Assembly: GCF_002077155.1 (NCBI RefSeq)
Contig: NZ_CP015027.1
Location: forward strand, 124,001 to 188,000
DNA from: Sporosarcina sp. P33
Lineage (GTDB): Bacteria > Bacillota > Bacilli > Bacillales_A > Planococcaceae
Direction of reading: 5' to 3'
Length of the DNA: 64,000 bases
The translations under genes and the position numbers were made by a program. Each line of letters starts with the position of its first letter. Positions within the stretch are counted from its first letter, which is position 1. Positions 56,209 to 64,000 of this stretch are shown here, piece after piece. The notes beneath the pieces are model-generated. The model saw only the letters and a list, made by a program, of their open reading frames with translations, had not been told where the DNA came from and did no database searches.

Positions 56209-59019
56209 TCACTTTTTCAATGCTTCTTCAATAATTCGGTTCTGTTCTTTCTTATGGGAAGCCCCGTCACCTTCAGAAGGGCTTGAACGCTTAATGCGTC
56301 CCACGTAAGAAATTTTCTTGCCGTCAGCCAGCTGCTCCAGGTACGGAGAAGCGAATGACCATGTTCCCATGTTCTTCGGCTCTTCCTGAACCCATACTAA
56401 ATCTTTTGCTTTAGGGAAGCGTGCAAGAATTTCCTGAATCTTCTCTGATGGGAATGGATACAGCTGCTCTACACGAATCACATGCAAGTAGTCGAATCCT
56501 TCACCGTCTTTGATTTTCTCAGCCAGGTCGATTGCCATCTTCCCGCTTGCGAATAGAATCTTCTTCACCTTTTCAGGCTTCGTTCCCGTGCCAGGCTGTT
56601 CAAGAACTGTCTTGAAGTGACCTTCTGTTAAGTCTTCAACATCTGCTCCCACCAGCGGGTGACGCAGAAGTGACTTAGGTGTAGCAATAACTAACGGACG
56701 TTCTGCCTCGCTGCCGAGAATTTTCGACTGGCGGCGCAATACGTGGAAGTAGTTTGCTGCACTGGAGATATTCGCAACTGTCCAGTTGTTTTCCGCACAA
56801 AGCTGTAAATAACGCTCGATACGTGCACTGGAGTGCTCCGGCCCCTGACCTTCATATGCGTGCGGCAGCAATAGAACTAATCCTGACTGCTGACCCCACT
56901 TCGAGTAGCTTGAAGATACGAACTGGTCAAACATTACTTGTGCCATGTTGGAGAAGTCACCATACTGCGCTTCCCAGATGGACATTGTTTTGTCTTCTTC
57001 CAGGTTATAACCGAATTCATATCCGACAATTCCTGCTTCTGTCAGTGGGCTGTTATACGCAACGAATGAAGCATTAGATCCGCTGATATGGTGCAATGGA
57101 ACAAGCTCTTCACCTGTTTTATCATCATGCAGCACTAAGTGACGCTGTGCGAATGTACCGCGCTGAATATCTTGTCCAGTCATACGAATCGGCTTGCCGT
57201 CCTGCAAAATAGAACCGAACGCCAATTGCTCCGCATGTGCCCAGTCAATTTTACCTTTGCCTTTAAACGGCTCTTCGCGACGCTTCAAGATTTTATCCAG
57301 CTTGCTGAATACAGAGAAGTCAGCCGGGTAGGTCAGAAGTTCTTCGTTCATTTTACGAAGGCGTTCTTCTGGTACGCCTGTTTCCAAGTCGCGCGGAAGT
57401 CCGGCCAGTACCCCTTCAGGTGTGGCATTGGAAATTTCCGGTGCGTCAGCGGAAGCTTCTTTTACGTGGTCGTACGCTTCTTGCATTGTTGCGATGACTG
57501 ACTTGTCCATTTCCTTAACTTCATCGTCTGTCATAATCTTCTGCTCGACCAGACGCTGTCCGTAAATTTCACGGACTGTCGGATGTTTATGGATTTCGTG
57601 GTACATCACCGGATTCGTCACTAGCGGCTCATCCATTTCGTTATGTCCGTAACGGCGGTAACCGATTAAGTCGATTAACACATCCTTGCCGAACTTCTGA
57701 CGATATTCAAATGCCAGTTTTGCTACTGCAAGCACTTCTTCAGGATGATCTGCATTCACGTGGAATACAGGCACTTCAAAGCCTTTTGCAGGATCGGACG
57801 CATAATGTGTAGAACGGGAATCATAATATTCTGTCGTAAAGCCGATTGTATTGTTGGCAATTACGTGAATAGATCCGCCGGTTCTGAATCCGCGGACACG
57901 GGAATAGTTGAATGATTCCGGAACAATACCCTGTCCCGGGAATGCAGCATCCCCGTGTACAAGCACTGCATACGCAGCATTTGTATCCTGTTGCGGAATA
58001 CCGGGTTTATCGGTGTTTTCCTGAGCAGCACGTGTCTGTCCAGTAATTACAGGGTTTACGACTTCCAGGTGAGACGGGTTATACGCCAGGAAGCGTTCCA
58101 TCCCAGATTTTCCTTTATGAAGCGCACCCATATGGTATTTCACGTCGCCGAACCAGCCGCGCGTTACTTCCAATGATCCGTCTTTTGGCAAGAACGGAGA
58201 AGCCGGAACGCCTGCAAATTCTGCAAACATCATTTCGTATGGTTTATTTAAGTTATGTGTCAGCACGTTCAGACGTCCGCGGTGAGCCATGCCAATCAGC
58301 ATTTTCTTCACTTTTGCTTCTTCTGAACGGCGCACTAATTCATCGATTAAGACGACTAGCGTGTCTACACCTTCGATAGAGAAACGTTTAGCACCGACGA
58401 ATGTACGGTGAATGAATTTTTCAAAGCCTTCGATTTTCGTCAGACGCTCAAGAAGTTCTTTCTTGTCTTCCCCTGACATATTCGACGTTACTTCGCCGTT
58501 TTCAATTTTTGTTTGAATCCAGTTACGTTCTGTTTCATCGATCAAGTGAGCGAATTCATATGCGATAGAGCCTGTGTAAAGAGACTTCAGATAATTCATC
58601 GCGTCCAATCCGTTTTCCACTGTCGCTGGAACGTTTTTCAAGAACAAAGTTGCTGGCAATCCGACCAGATCGCTTTCCGTCAACCCATGGTATGACAGTT
58701 CAAGACGTGTTGTATCTTTTGGCCGATCGTTTAATGGATAAATGTCCGCTGCAAGATGCCCATAAGAACGAATGGCTTCAAGTAACGAATAGACGGCAAG
58801 AACTTTACGCAGATCCGTTTGTGAACCTTGCGCTACGACTGCCTGTTGACCTGAATCATCCATCTGAGGCGCACCAAAATTCCTGAATAGCTCAGCTAAG
58901 TCAGGATCTACTGCATTTGCATCTGTTTTGAACAGATCGTACATTTCCATTACATACCCAAGGTTTGGACCCGAAAAAGCTGCATACGGGGAACGATGGG
59001 AATCCACATTGTTCGACAT
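56209..59019 (-). CDS. odhA: 2-oxoglutarate dehydrogenase E1
   Basis: A 936-residue thiamine-diphosphate enzyme. Visible blocks are IGMAHRGRLNVL, the ThDP/Mg loop (VHGDAAFPGQG ... NNTIGFTT), IGYRRYGHNEMDEP and, in the C-terminal part, WEAQYGDFSNMAQV and LLPHAYEGQGPEHSSAR. It decarboxylates 2-oxoglutarate and succinylates the E2 lipoyl arm. The start is ATG at 59019 (MSNNVDSHR) with TGGAGGT upstream. It is followed by odhB after 96 bases. Confidence 0.97.
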   Translation of the reverse strand: MSNNVDSHRSPYAAFSGPNLGYVMEMYDLFKTDANAVDPDLAELFRNFGAPQMDDSGQQAVVAQGSQTDLRKVLAVYSLLEAIRSYGHLAADIYPLNDRPKDTTRLELSYHGLTESDLVGLPATLFLKNVPATVENGLDAMNYLKSLYTGSIAYEFAHLIDETERNWIQTKIENGEVTSNMSGEDKKELLERLTKIEGFEKFIHRTFVGAKRFSIEGVDTLVVLIDELVRRSEEAKVKKMLIGMAHRGRLNVLTHNLNKPYEMMFAEFAGVPASPFLPKDGSLEVTRGWFGDVKYHMGALHKGKSGMERFLAYNPSHLEVVNPVITGQTRAAQENTDKPGIPQQDTNAAYAVLVHGDAAFPGQGIVPESFNYSRVRGFRTGGSIHVIANNTIGFTTEYYDSRSTHYASDPAKGFEVPVFHVNADHPEEVLAVAKLAFEYRQKFGKDVLIDLIGYRRYGHNEMDEPLVTNPVMYHEIHKHPTVREIYGQRLVEQKIMTDDEVKEMDKSVIATMQEAYDHVKEASADAPEISNATPEGVLAGLPRDLETGVPEERLRKMNEELLTYPADFSVFSKLDKILKRREEPFKGKGKIDWAHAEQLAFGSILQDGKPIRMTGQDIQRGTFAQRHLVLHDDKTGEELVPLHHISGSNASFVAYNSPLTEAGIVGYEFGYNLEEDKTMSIWEAQYGDFSNMAQVMFDQFVSSSYSKWGQQSGLVLLLPHAYEGQGPEHSSARIERYLQLCAENNWTVANISSAANYFHVLRRQSKILGSEAERPLVIATPKSLLRHPLVGADVEDLTEGHFKTVLEQPGTGTKPEKVKKILFASGKMAIDLAEKIKDGEGFDYLHVIRVEQLYPFPSEKIQEILARFPKAKDLVWVQEEPKNMGTWSFASPYLEQLADGKKISYVGRIKRSSPSEGDGASHKKEQNRIIEEALKK

Positions 59020-59206
59020 GTAATATGACCTCCACATTTGCCTATTGGCTTGTTGTGTTTATTTTCACTGCTTCTATACAATAATAGCACGCAAAACCTA
59101 TAACTGAAAGGGATTAATACCAAGTTCCGAAGTTTTCTGCAAAGTGACTGAAAAATATTGCGATATTAGCGAAAACTCTGTCTGCACGGTAACTTGCGCG
59201 CACTTC

Positions 59207-60283
59207 TTATTTCTGGAACGATAAAATCAAATCTGCCATTTTTTCAGGGGTTTTTGGTTCTGTCGTCTTTTCAATATTCGACAGCAATCGGGCTTTCTCC
59301 TTCACAAGTTCAGCAAATTGTTCTGCAACCGGCTGATCTGCGAACTGTTCCTCTTCCACTTGCAGCGCCAAACCTTTGGATGCGAAGTACTTCGCGTTTA
59401 ATATCTGATCCCCGCGGCTTTTTGACGCAGCAAGCGGAACCAGAAGCATTGGCTTGTGTATGGCGAGCAGTTCAAATATCGCATTCGAGCCGGCACGTGA
59501 AATTGCGTAATCTGCAGCCGCCAGCAGATCAGGCAGCTCATCTGTGACATATTCATACTGCGCATAGCCTGCCACACCAGACAGCTGCGGATCCACATTT
59601 CCTTTGCCGCATAAATGAATCAGCTGATAGCGTGCCAGCAATTCCGGCAGCTCTGCACGAATCGCCTCATTTAAAACAGCGGAGCCCTGACTGCCGCCCA
59701 TGATGATGAACACCGGCTTCTCCGCTGTCAATCCTGCCATGCGCAGCCCCCGCTCTTTATCGCCGCTGAATAATTCGGGACGGATAATCGGGCCAGTGCA
59801 CGCAGATTTCGCTTCCGGGACATATTGTAATGTTTGTTCAAAGACAGTGAAGATGTGCGACGAGAACGGCAGTGCCAATCTATTCGCAAGCCCGGGTGTG
59901 ACGTCACTCTCGTGAACAACGACCGGCACGTTGGCAAGTTTGGCCGCCATTACGACAGGAACTGAAACGAACCCCCCTTTTGAAAAGATGATTTCCGGTT
60001 TAATTTTGCGCAAAATCGCGAGAGCCTGTAATGTCCCTGCCCCTACCCGGAATGGGTCTGTAAAATTCTTCATTGAAAAGTAACGGCGCAGTTTGCCGCT
60101 TTGTATTGCGTGATAAACGACCTCGGGATGCCCTGACCCGATCAGTTCTTTTTCGATTCCTTCATGGGAACCAATATAGTGCACACCATACCCTTTACCC
60201 AAAAAAACGGGAATTAATGCCTGATTCACGGAAACGTGTCCTGCTGTCCCGCCACCTGTTAACACCACTACCGGCTGTTTCAT
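59207..60283 (-). CDS. murG: MurG-type N-acetylglucosaminyltransferase outside the dcw cluster
   Basis: A 358-residue GT28 glycosyltransferase with the N-terminal GGGTAGHVSVNQAL acceptor loop, HESDVTPGLANR, GGSQGSAVLNEA and the C-terminal donor site (ISRAGSNAIFELLAIHKPMLLVPL). MurG makes lipid II from lipid I on the inner face of the membrane. Here it stands alone beside odhA, not among division genes; HVSVNQAL and HESDVTPG differ slightly from standard MurG (HVxPALAL, HEQN). It may be a second, paralogous copy. Confidence 0.85.
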   Translation of the reverse strand: MKQPVVVLTGGGTAGHVSVNQALIPVFLGKGYGVHYIGSHEGIEKELIGSGHPEVVYHAIQSGKLRRYFSMKNFTDPFRVGAGTLQALAILRKIKPEIIFSKGGFVSVPVVMAAKLANVPVVVHESDVTPGLANRLALPFSSHIFTVFEQTLQYVPEAKSACTGPIIRPELFSGDKERGLRMAGLTAEKPVFIIMGGSQGSAVLNEAIRAELPELLARYQLIHLCGKGNVDPQLSGVAGYAQYEYVTDELPDLLAAADYAISRAGSNAIFELLAIHKPMLLVPLAASKSRGDQILNAKYFASKGLALQVEEEQFADQPVAEQFAELVKEKARLLSNIEKTTEPKTPEKMADLILSFQK

Positions 60284-60305
60284 TCATTCCATCCTTCCCT
60301 ATGTC

Positions 60306-60333
60306 TTTAACGATATGTATTTCATGCTACAAT
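60306..60333 (+). promoter_or_regulatory. Extended -10 promoter of the MATE gene
   Basis: TTTAAC (60306-60311), 16 bases and TGCTACAAT (60325-60333) with the TGn extension. Transcription would begin near 60340, which makes the ATG at 60348 leaderless and favours the ATG at 60372. Confidence 0.6.
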
Positions 60334-60371
60334 AGTCAATGTAAAAAATGAAAGTTGAGGATAGTAAAACT

Positions 60372-61724
60372 ATGACTACTGCAGCGAAACCTTTACAGCA
60401 AAAAACGTCTATAATCATTAAAATCATGATTCCGATTGTTATTACGCAAGTGGCACTCTATCTGATGTCGTTCTTCGATATTCTGATGACAGGACGTTAT
60501 GATACGTTCCATCTGGCCGGCGTAACCATCGGCAGTTCATTCTGGATACCGGTATATACCGGCCTCTCAGGAATTTTGATGGGTCTGACTCCTATTATCG
60601 CACAGCTCATCGGTGCGAAGAATAAAAAAGATGTCCGCCCTACTGTCCAGCAAGCATTATACGTTTCTCTCGCTCTTTCGGCAATGATTTTCATTTTGAT
60701 CAGGTGGGTGGTGCTGCCCGCCATTACGAGAATGCCGCTTGATGCACCTGTTATTGAAGTGGCGTCTTCCTATCTGACCGGAATGAGTATCGGTCTGGTC
60801 CCTTTAATGGCCTATACTGTACTGCGTTCATTCTTTGACGCACTCGGTGCAACCCGAGTCTCGATGTTCATTATTTTATTGTCAGCGCCGATCAATATTG
60901 CGCTGAACTATCTATTAATCTTCGGTAATTTCGGATTTCCTGAACTCGGCGGCGCGGGTGCAGGATATGCGTCCGGCTTTACGTATTGGCTGGTGTTCAT
61001 CATTGCAGTGCTGATTGCCTGGTCGTCAAGACATTTCAAGGAGTACATGCTGTTTCGTAACTGGCAGGGAATTTCTTTCGTCAAGTGGAAAGAGATTTTG
61101 CTGATTGGTGTGCCGATCGGTTTATCCATCTTCGTCGAGACGAGCATCTTCTCTGTCGTGACGCTTCTCATGAGCAGCTATTCTGCCCAAGTGATCTCTG
61201 CCCATCAGATCGCACTGAACTTTACATCGCTTCTCTATATGGTGCCTCTTAGCGTATCAATGGGCACAACAATACTGGTCGGTCAGTCGGTTGGTGCGAA
61301 TCAATCAAAAGATGCACGGGAGTATACATACCTGGGCATCGCATTCGCAGTGGTCTTCAGTTTTCTATCCATATTCATCTTGCTGACGTTCCGTGAGTCC
61401 ATTGCTTCTATGTATACGGCAGACGCTGCGATTATTACACTCGCCATTCATTTCTTCGTCTATGCGGCATTCTTCCAGCTGTCGGACGCTGTACAAGCGC
61501 CGATACAAGGCGCACTGCGCGGGTATAAGGATGTAACCATGACATTCCTCGTCGGCGTAGTGTCATTCTGGCTCATCGGATTGCCGACAGGTTTCGTACT
61601 CGCACGCTTCACGGAGCTTGGCGCGTACGGCTACTGGGTCGGTCTTATCGTGGGATTGACAGTCGGTGCGGTGATTCTGTCATTCCGTTTACGCTATATA
61701 CAGAACAAATACCGCGTGATGTAA
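60372..61724 (+). CDS. MATE family multidrug efflux transporter
   Basis: A 450-residue membrane protein with 12 predicted helices in two repeats and typical MATE motifs (TGRYDTFHLAGV, LGA-TRVSMFI, GTTILVGQSVGANQS). It exports cationic compounds using a sodium or proton gradient. The start at ATG 60372 (MTTAAKPLQQ) has TTGAGGAT upstream; the earlier ATG 60348 has no ribosome site. It is divergent from murG. Confidence 0.9.
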   Translation: MTTAAKPLQQKTSIIIKIMIPIVITQVALYLMSFFDILMTGRYDTFHLAGVTIGSSFWIPVYTGLSGILMGLTPIIAQLIGAKNKKDVRPTVQQALYVSLALSAMIFILIRWVVLPAITRMPLDAPVIEVASSYLTGMSIGLVPLMAYTVLRSFFDALGATRVSMFIILLSAPINIALNYLLIFGNFGFPELGGAGAGYASGFTYWLVFIIAVLIAWSSRHFKEYMLFRNWQGISFVKWKEILLIGVPIGLSIFVETSIFSVVTLLMSSYSAQVISAHQIALNFTSLLYMVPLSVSMGTTILVGQSVGANQSKDAREYTYLGIAFAVVFSFLSIFILLTFRESIASMYTADAAIITLAIHFFVYAAFFQLSDAVQAPIQGALRGYKDVTMTFLVGVVSFWLIGLPTGFVLARFTELGAYGYWVGLIVGLTVGAVILSFRLRYIQNKYRVM

Positions 61725-61793
61725 TACGAGCTGCCTTCTGCTTACGAATAGCGGGTGTTGTTTGATGAAGTGAACAGACTGAATCCACATAAA

Positions 61794-61938
61794 CGCTCAG
61801 TAACCTCGGTCAAGCGCTCTTACTGACTGGTTAACCGCTCATTCAACCTTGTTACGCGCTCATAACTTTCAGCAAGCGCTCATTAATTACGTTACACGCT
61901 CATACTTGCCGCCTAACCGCTCAATACGCCCCCCGTAT
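61794..61938 (+). repeat. Array 3 of the 21-base degenerate repeat (seven units)
   Basis: CGCTC cores start at 61794, 61815, 61836, 61857, 61877, 61897 and 61918, steps of 20 or 21 bases; six are followed by A (CGCTCA) and one by T. The bases between vary, though the three bases before the core are mostly A-rich (AAA, AAG, AAC, ACG, AAG, ACA, AAC). It fills the gap between the convergent MATE and CAP genes. It matches arrays 1 and 2 in core, spacing and count. Confidence 0.9.
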
Positions 61939-61973
61939 TCTGGCAAACTATAACTTCAGCAATTACTATATAC

Positions 61974-62006
61974 AAAAAAAGCCGGTGGAGCGCTTCCACC
62001 GGCTTT
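61974..62006 (-). terminator. Intrinsic terminator of the CAP protein gene
   Basis: GCCGGTGGA (61981-61989) with TCCACCGGC (61995-62003); on the - strand a seven-T run follows the stem. Confidence 0.88.
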
Positions 62007-62010
62007 CGTT

Positions 62011-62670
62011 TTATTTCTGAATGAACTGCTGTGTCCAGTAATGTCCATTGGCATCATAGCCGATTCCGATGTGTGTGAAGCCCGGTGTCAGGATATTCTG
62101 TCTGTGTCCTGCGGAATTCATCCACGCAGTAACGACTTCCTGTGCACTGCGCTGGCCCATCGCAATATTCTCTGCTGCCGAACGGTATGTAACGCCATTC
62201 ATCTTCATCTGATCAAATGGTGAACCGTATGTCGGGCTAGTATGCGAGAAGTACTTATTCGCTGCCATGTCTGCTGATTTCTGTTTTGCTGACTTCTGAA
62301 GCGCCGCATCAATCTGCAGCGGCTTGAGGCCTGCTTTGGTCCGCTGTGCATTTGTTAAATCGAGCACGGCCTGTTCCGTGGCAGAAACATTGGCAGTTTG
62401 CTGCTGGGACGGATTATTGGTTTGCGGTTTACTTGGCTGTGCCGGCTGCTGCTGCGCAGGCGGTGTCGGTTTCTGCACCGGTCTGCTTGGTTTCTGCGGT
62501 GCCGGTTTTTGATAATGGTAATTTCCCCAGTAGTACGAGTACACTTGCTGATTTGATACATTCCATGTGTACGTCTTTGTTTGTACCTGATTTGTCGTGC
62601 TTGCCTCTGCTGCATGAACAGGCAAAAGAATAGCTGAGCTTAATAAGATGACGGATAACGATTTTTTCAT
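62011..62670 (-). CDS. Secreted CAP-domain protein (YkwD-like)
   Basis: A 219-residue secreted protein: signal peptide (KKSLSVILLSSAILLPVHA), a Tyr/Trp-rich segment, a Pro/Gln-rich linker (about 65-100), then a CAP/SCP domain (about 105-219) with NAQRTKAGLKPL, KYFSHTSPTYGSPFDQM, ENIAMG and GHRQNIL. The conserved His and Glu residues of the CAP cleft are present. Function in Bacillota is not settled. The start is ATG at 62670 after GGAGGG. Confidence 0.92.
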   Translation of the reverse strand: MKKSLSVILLSSAILLPVHAAEASTTNQVQTKTYTWNVSNQQVYSYYWGNYHYQKPAPQKPSRPVQKPTPPAQQQPAQPSKPQTNNPSQQQTANVSATEQAVLDLTNAQRTKAGLKPLQIDAALQKSAKQKSADMAANKYFSHTSPTYGSPFDQMKMNGVTYRSAAENIAMGQRSAQEVVTAWMNSAGHRQNILTPGFTHIGIGYDANGHYWTQQFIQK

Positions 62671-62849
62671 CTTGGTCCCTCCTTTTCTACGCAACCTATC
62701 ATAACGTCAGAGAAAAGGAGAAATCTTGGTAAATCAAACCATTTTGTCCAGTGAACTCTACAAAGCTATGAAATGAGAGTTTGAGTCACCTGAGTTTTGG
62801 CAACATTATCCGTCAAAGCTGACTATTACCAATAAAAAGCTATTGACAC

Positions 62850-63749
62850 CTAGTTTTCAGGCACATATTGGATATTGTCGAGCTGTTCGCCGATGATTAC
62901 TAATTTCGATGGAATCTGTATATATTCCGGCATCCAGTTGACCATTCCGTATGCGTATTGAAATAAATGAGAGTAACGCGAGCCTTCCAGCTGAATATAC
63001 CCTTTCATCCGATAGACAGAGTCCGGTATTGTCCGCACCCAGTCTTCAAAGTGTTCTTGGTTGATCGGCTGATCGAATGACAGCGTTTTGGAAGTGAGCG
63101 GTAATCCGCTGCCTGTCGCAACCGGTTGCTTCGGCGCTGCCGCGTTTACCATCTTCTCGATGTAACTGAAATCAGCTTTCGCCTCCACCGTCTGTATAAG
63201 CGGTGCATAGCTGTTGAATTGCGTTACCTGCATCGTCACAAATGCCAGCTGGCTGTCTGTCAGCAGATCCGTTTTATTCAGCAGCAGAAAGTTCGCGTGG
63301 CGAATTTGCTCCAGGAATAATGTAAGCATGCGCGGAGAGAGCTTGTCACGGTCGATCCAGCGCTTTGCATCGACTACGGTAACAATCCCCTTAACATCCA
63401 GCTGATCAGCGAATAACGGAGAGCAGACAGCGTCTAACGCCTCCACCGGATGTGCAGCGCCTGTCGTCTCAATAAACAGCACATCAATTTCAGGGTAATC
63501 TGTCAGCAGCCCCTGCAACTGCGCCTCTGTTGATTCAGCACCTGTACAGCAAATGCAGCCGTTCAATAATTCTTTTAGCGGTACTTCTCCCGCATCCTCT
63601 ACAATTCGACTGTCGACATTCAGTTCGCCGAATTCATTCATCAGAACGGCGGGCTGTCTGCCGGACTTCTTCACCTGCTCCACTAATTGAACAAGTAGCG
63701 ACGTTTTGCCGCTTCCGAGAAAGCCGCTGAGTAAATATACATCCATCAT
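62850..63749 (-). CDS. G3E-family GTPase (CobW/ZNG1/YjiA-like metal chaperone)
   Basis: A 299-residue GTPase: Walker A GFLGSGKTS (about 9-17), the metal-binding CxCC motif in NGCICC (about 64-69), ETTGAAHP, the NKTD base-recognition motif and a short C-terminal CobW domain. Such proteins hand zinc or another metal to client enzymes. No zinc-uptake repressor box was identified upstream. ATG codons at 63749 and 63746 are equally possible. Confidence 0.87.
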   Translation of the reverse strand: MMDVYLLSGFLGSGKTSLLVQLVEQVKKSGRQPAVLMNEFGELNVDSRIVEDAGEVPLKELLNGCICCTGAESTEAQLQGLLTDYPEIDVLFIETTGAAHPVEALDAVCSPLFADQLDVKGIVTVVDAKRWIDRDKLSPRMLTLFLEQIRHANFLLLNKTDLLTDSQLAFVTMQVTQFNSYAPLIQTVEAKADFSYIEKMVNAAAPKQPVATGSGLPLTSKTLSFDQPINQEHFEDWVRTIPDSVYRMKGYIQLEGSRYSHLFQYAYGMVNWMPEYIQIPSKLVIIGEQLDNIQYVPEN

Positions 63750-63771
63750 GAATTTTCATCCTTTCCATAGA

Positions 63772-63805
63772 GAACACGCGTCCAACCGTAGCTGGACGCG
63801 TGTTC
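63772..63805 (-). terminator. Hairpin after the protease gene
   Basis: GAACACGCGTCCA (63772-63784) with TGGACGCGTGTTC (63793-63805) is a 13-base perfect stem just after the protease stop codon. The T-tract is poor (TCTATGG), so termination efficiency is uncertain. Confidence 0.6.
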
Positions 63806-63811
63806 AGATCA

Positions 63812-64000
63812 TTATGAGTTGATTTCTTTCAGGACAATTTCTTTCGCTTTCAGCAATTGCGGGTCATCTTCTTTCATTTTGTCCCGTAATTTCTGCATTA
63901 AGCCAATTGTCGTATCACCAGTAAGCACACCTGTCTGATCCTGTGACAGATCTTTCTGCAGTGCTTTAACTGCTTCAGTTGTATTGCTGTCATAAAGGCC
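63812..64000 (-). CDS. C-terminal end of an S41 (CtpA/CtpB-type) processing protease, partial
   Basis: The last 62 codons of a gene that continues beyond the window. The translation begins GLYDSNTTEAVKALQKDLSQ and ends in KEINS after DDPQLLKAKEIV. This looks like a peptidoglycan-binding domain followed by the tail of Bacillales carboxyl-terminal processing proteases. The catalytic part is outside the window, so the call rests on the tail alone. Confidence 0.6.
   Translation of the reverse strand, partial: GLYDSNTTEAVKALQKDLSQDQTGVLTGDTTIGLMQKLRDKMKEDDPQLLKAKEIVLKEINS

Overview
The window looks like chromosomal DNA of a low-to-middle-GC Gram-positive bacterium of the order Bacillales. Gene order from ccdA through acnA, yneP, yneQ, yneR, plsY, parE and parC follows the Bacillus subtilis yneI-parC region, and the proteins read like those of the family Planococcaceae (Sporosarcina or a relative); the family is an inference from protein flavour. 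The small spore genes that B. subtilis keeps in this interval (sspO, sspP, tlp, cotM) are not visible. GTG and TTG starts, strong AGGAGG ribosome sites and compact intrinsic terminators occur throughout.

Layout. 1-6 kb: end of a CstA peptide/pyruvate-type carrier, an XRE regulator with a perfect palindromic operator, an NRDE protein, two small regulatory or stress genes, and a LexA-controlled Y-family polymerase (uvrX). 6-15 kb: a heterodimeric ABC exporter, the ccdA/thioredoxin/ccdC redox group, the DUF1659-DUF2922-YvrJ trio (the last too short for ordinary ORF lists), an SCO1 lipoprotein, a lytic transglycosylase, a stress membrane protein and nicotinamidase. 15-25 kb: aconitase, yneP-yneQ, yneR, plsY and topoisomerase IV. 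25.3-37.4 kb: a long one-direction catabolic operon (ADP-forming acyl-CoA ligase, two MaoC hydratases, a thiolase-like protein without the thiolase cysteine, its DUF35 partner, two acyl-CoA dehydrogenases, aldehyde dehydrogenase, MFS carrier, EtfBA). Its parts match the enzymes of actinobacterial steroid side-chain cleavage by retro-aldol reaction (ChsE1/E2, ChsH1/H2, Ltp2), which is unexpected in this phylum. 37.5-44.7 kb: a large unrecognised protein with an XRE tail, a dif-like Xer site, a tandem ribbon-helix-helix protein, type 2 IPP isomerase and a molybdate transporter with a divergent regulator. 44.7-64 kb: AI-2E-family permease, LCP enzyme, MFS carrier, ABC-F protein YkpA, a replication terminator protein (RTP) homologue, lipoprotein, cold-shock protein with a long structured leader, xpaC-telA, 2-oxoglutarate dehydrogenase E1/E2, a MurG-type transferase, a MATE pump, a CAP protein, a G3E GTPase and the 3' end of a CtpA-type protease.

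Two observations tie the window together. First, it appears to contain the replication terminus: 32 of 38 genes left of about 39.6 kb are on the + strand and 18 of 24 to the right are on the - strand, the switch coincides with a dif-like site at 39697, and an rtp homologue lies 10 kb away. Second, three intergenic gaps each hold seven copies of a degenerate CG(C/A)TC(A/T)T motif spaced 20-21 bases apart; this looks like an undescribed dispersed repeat family.
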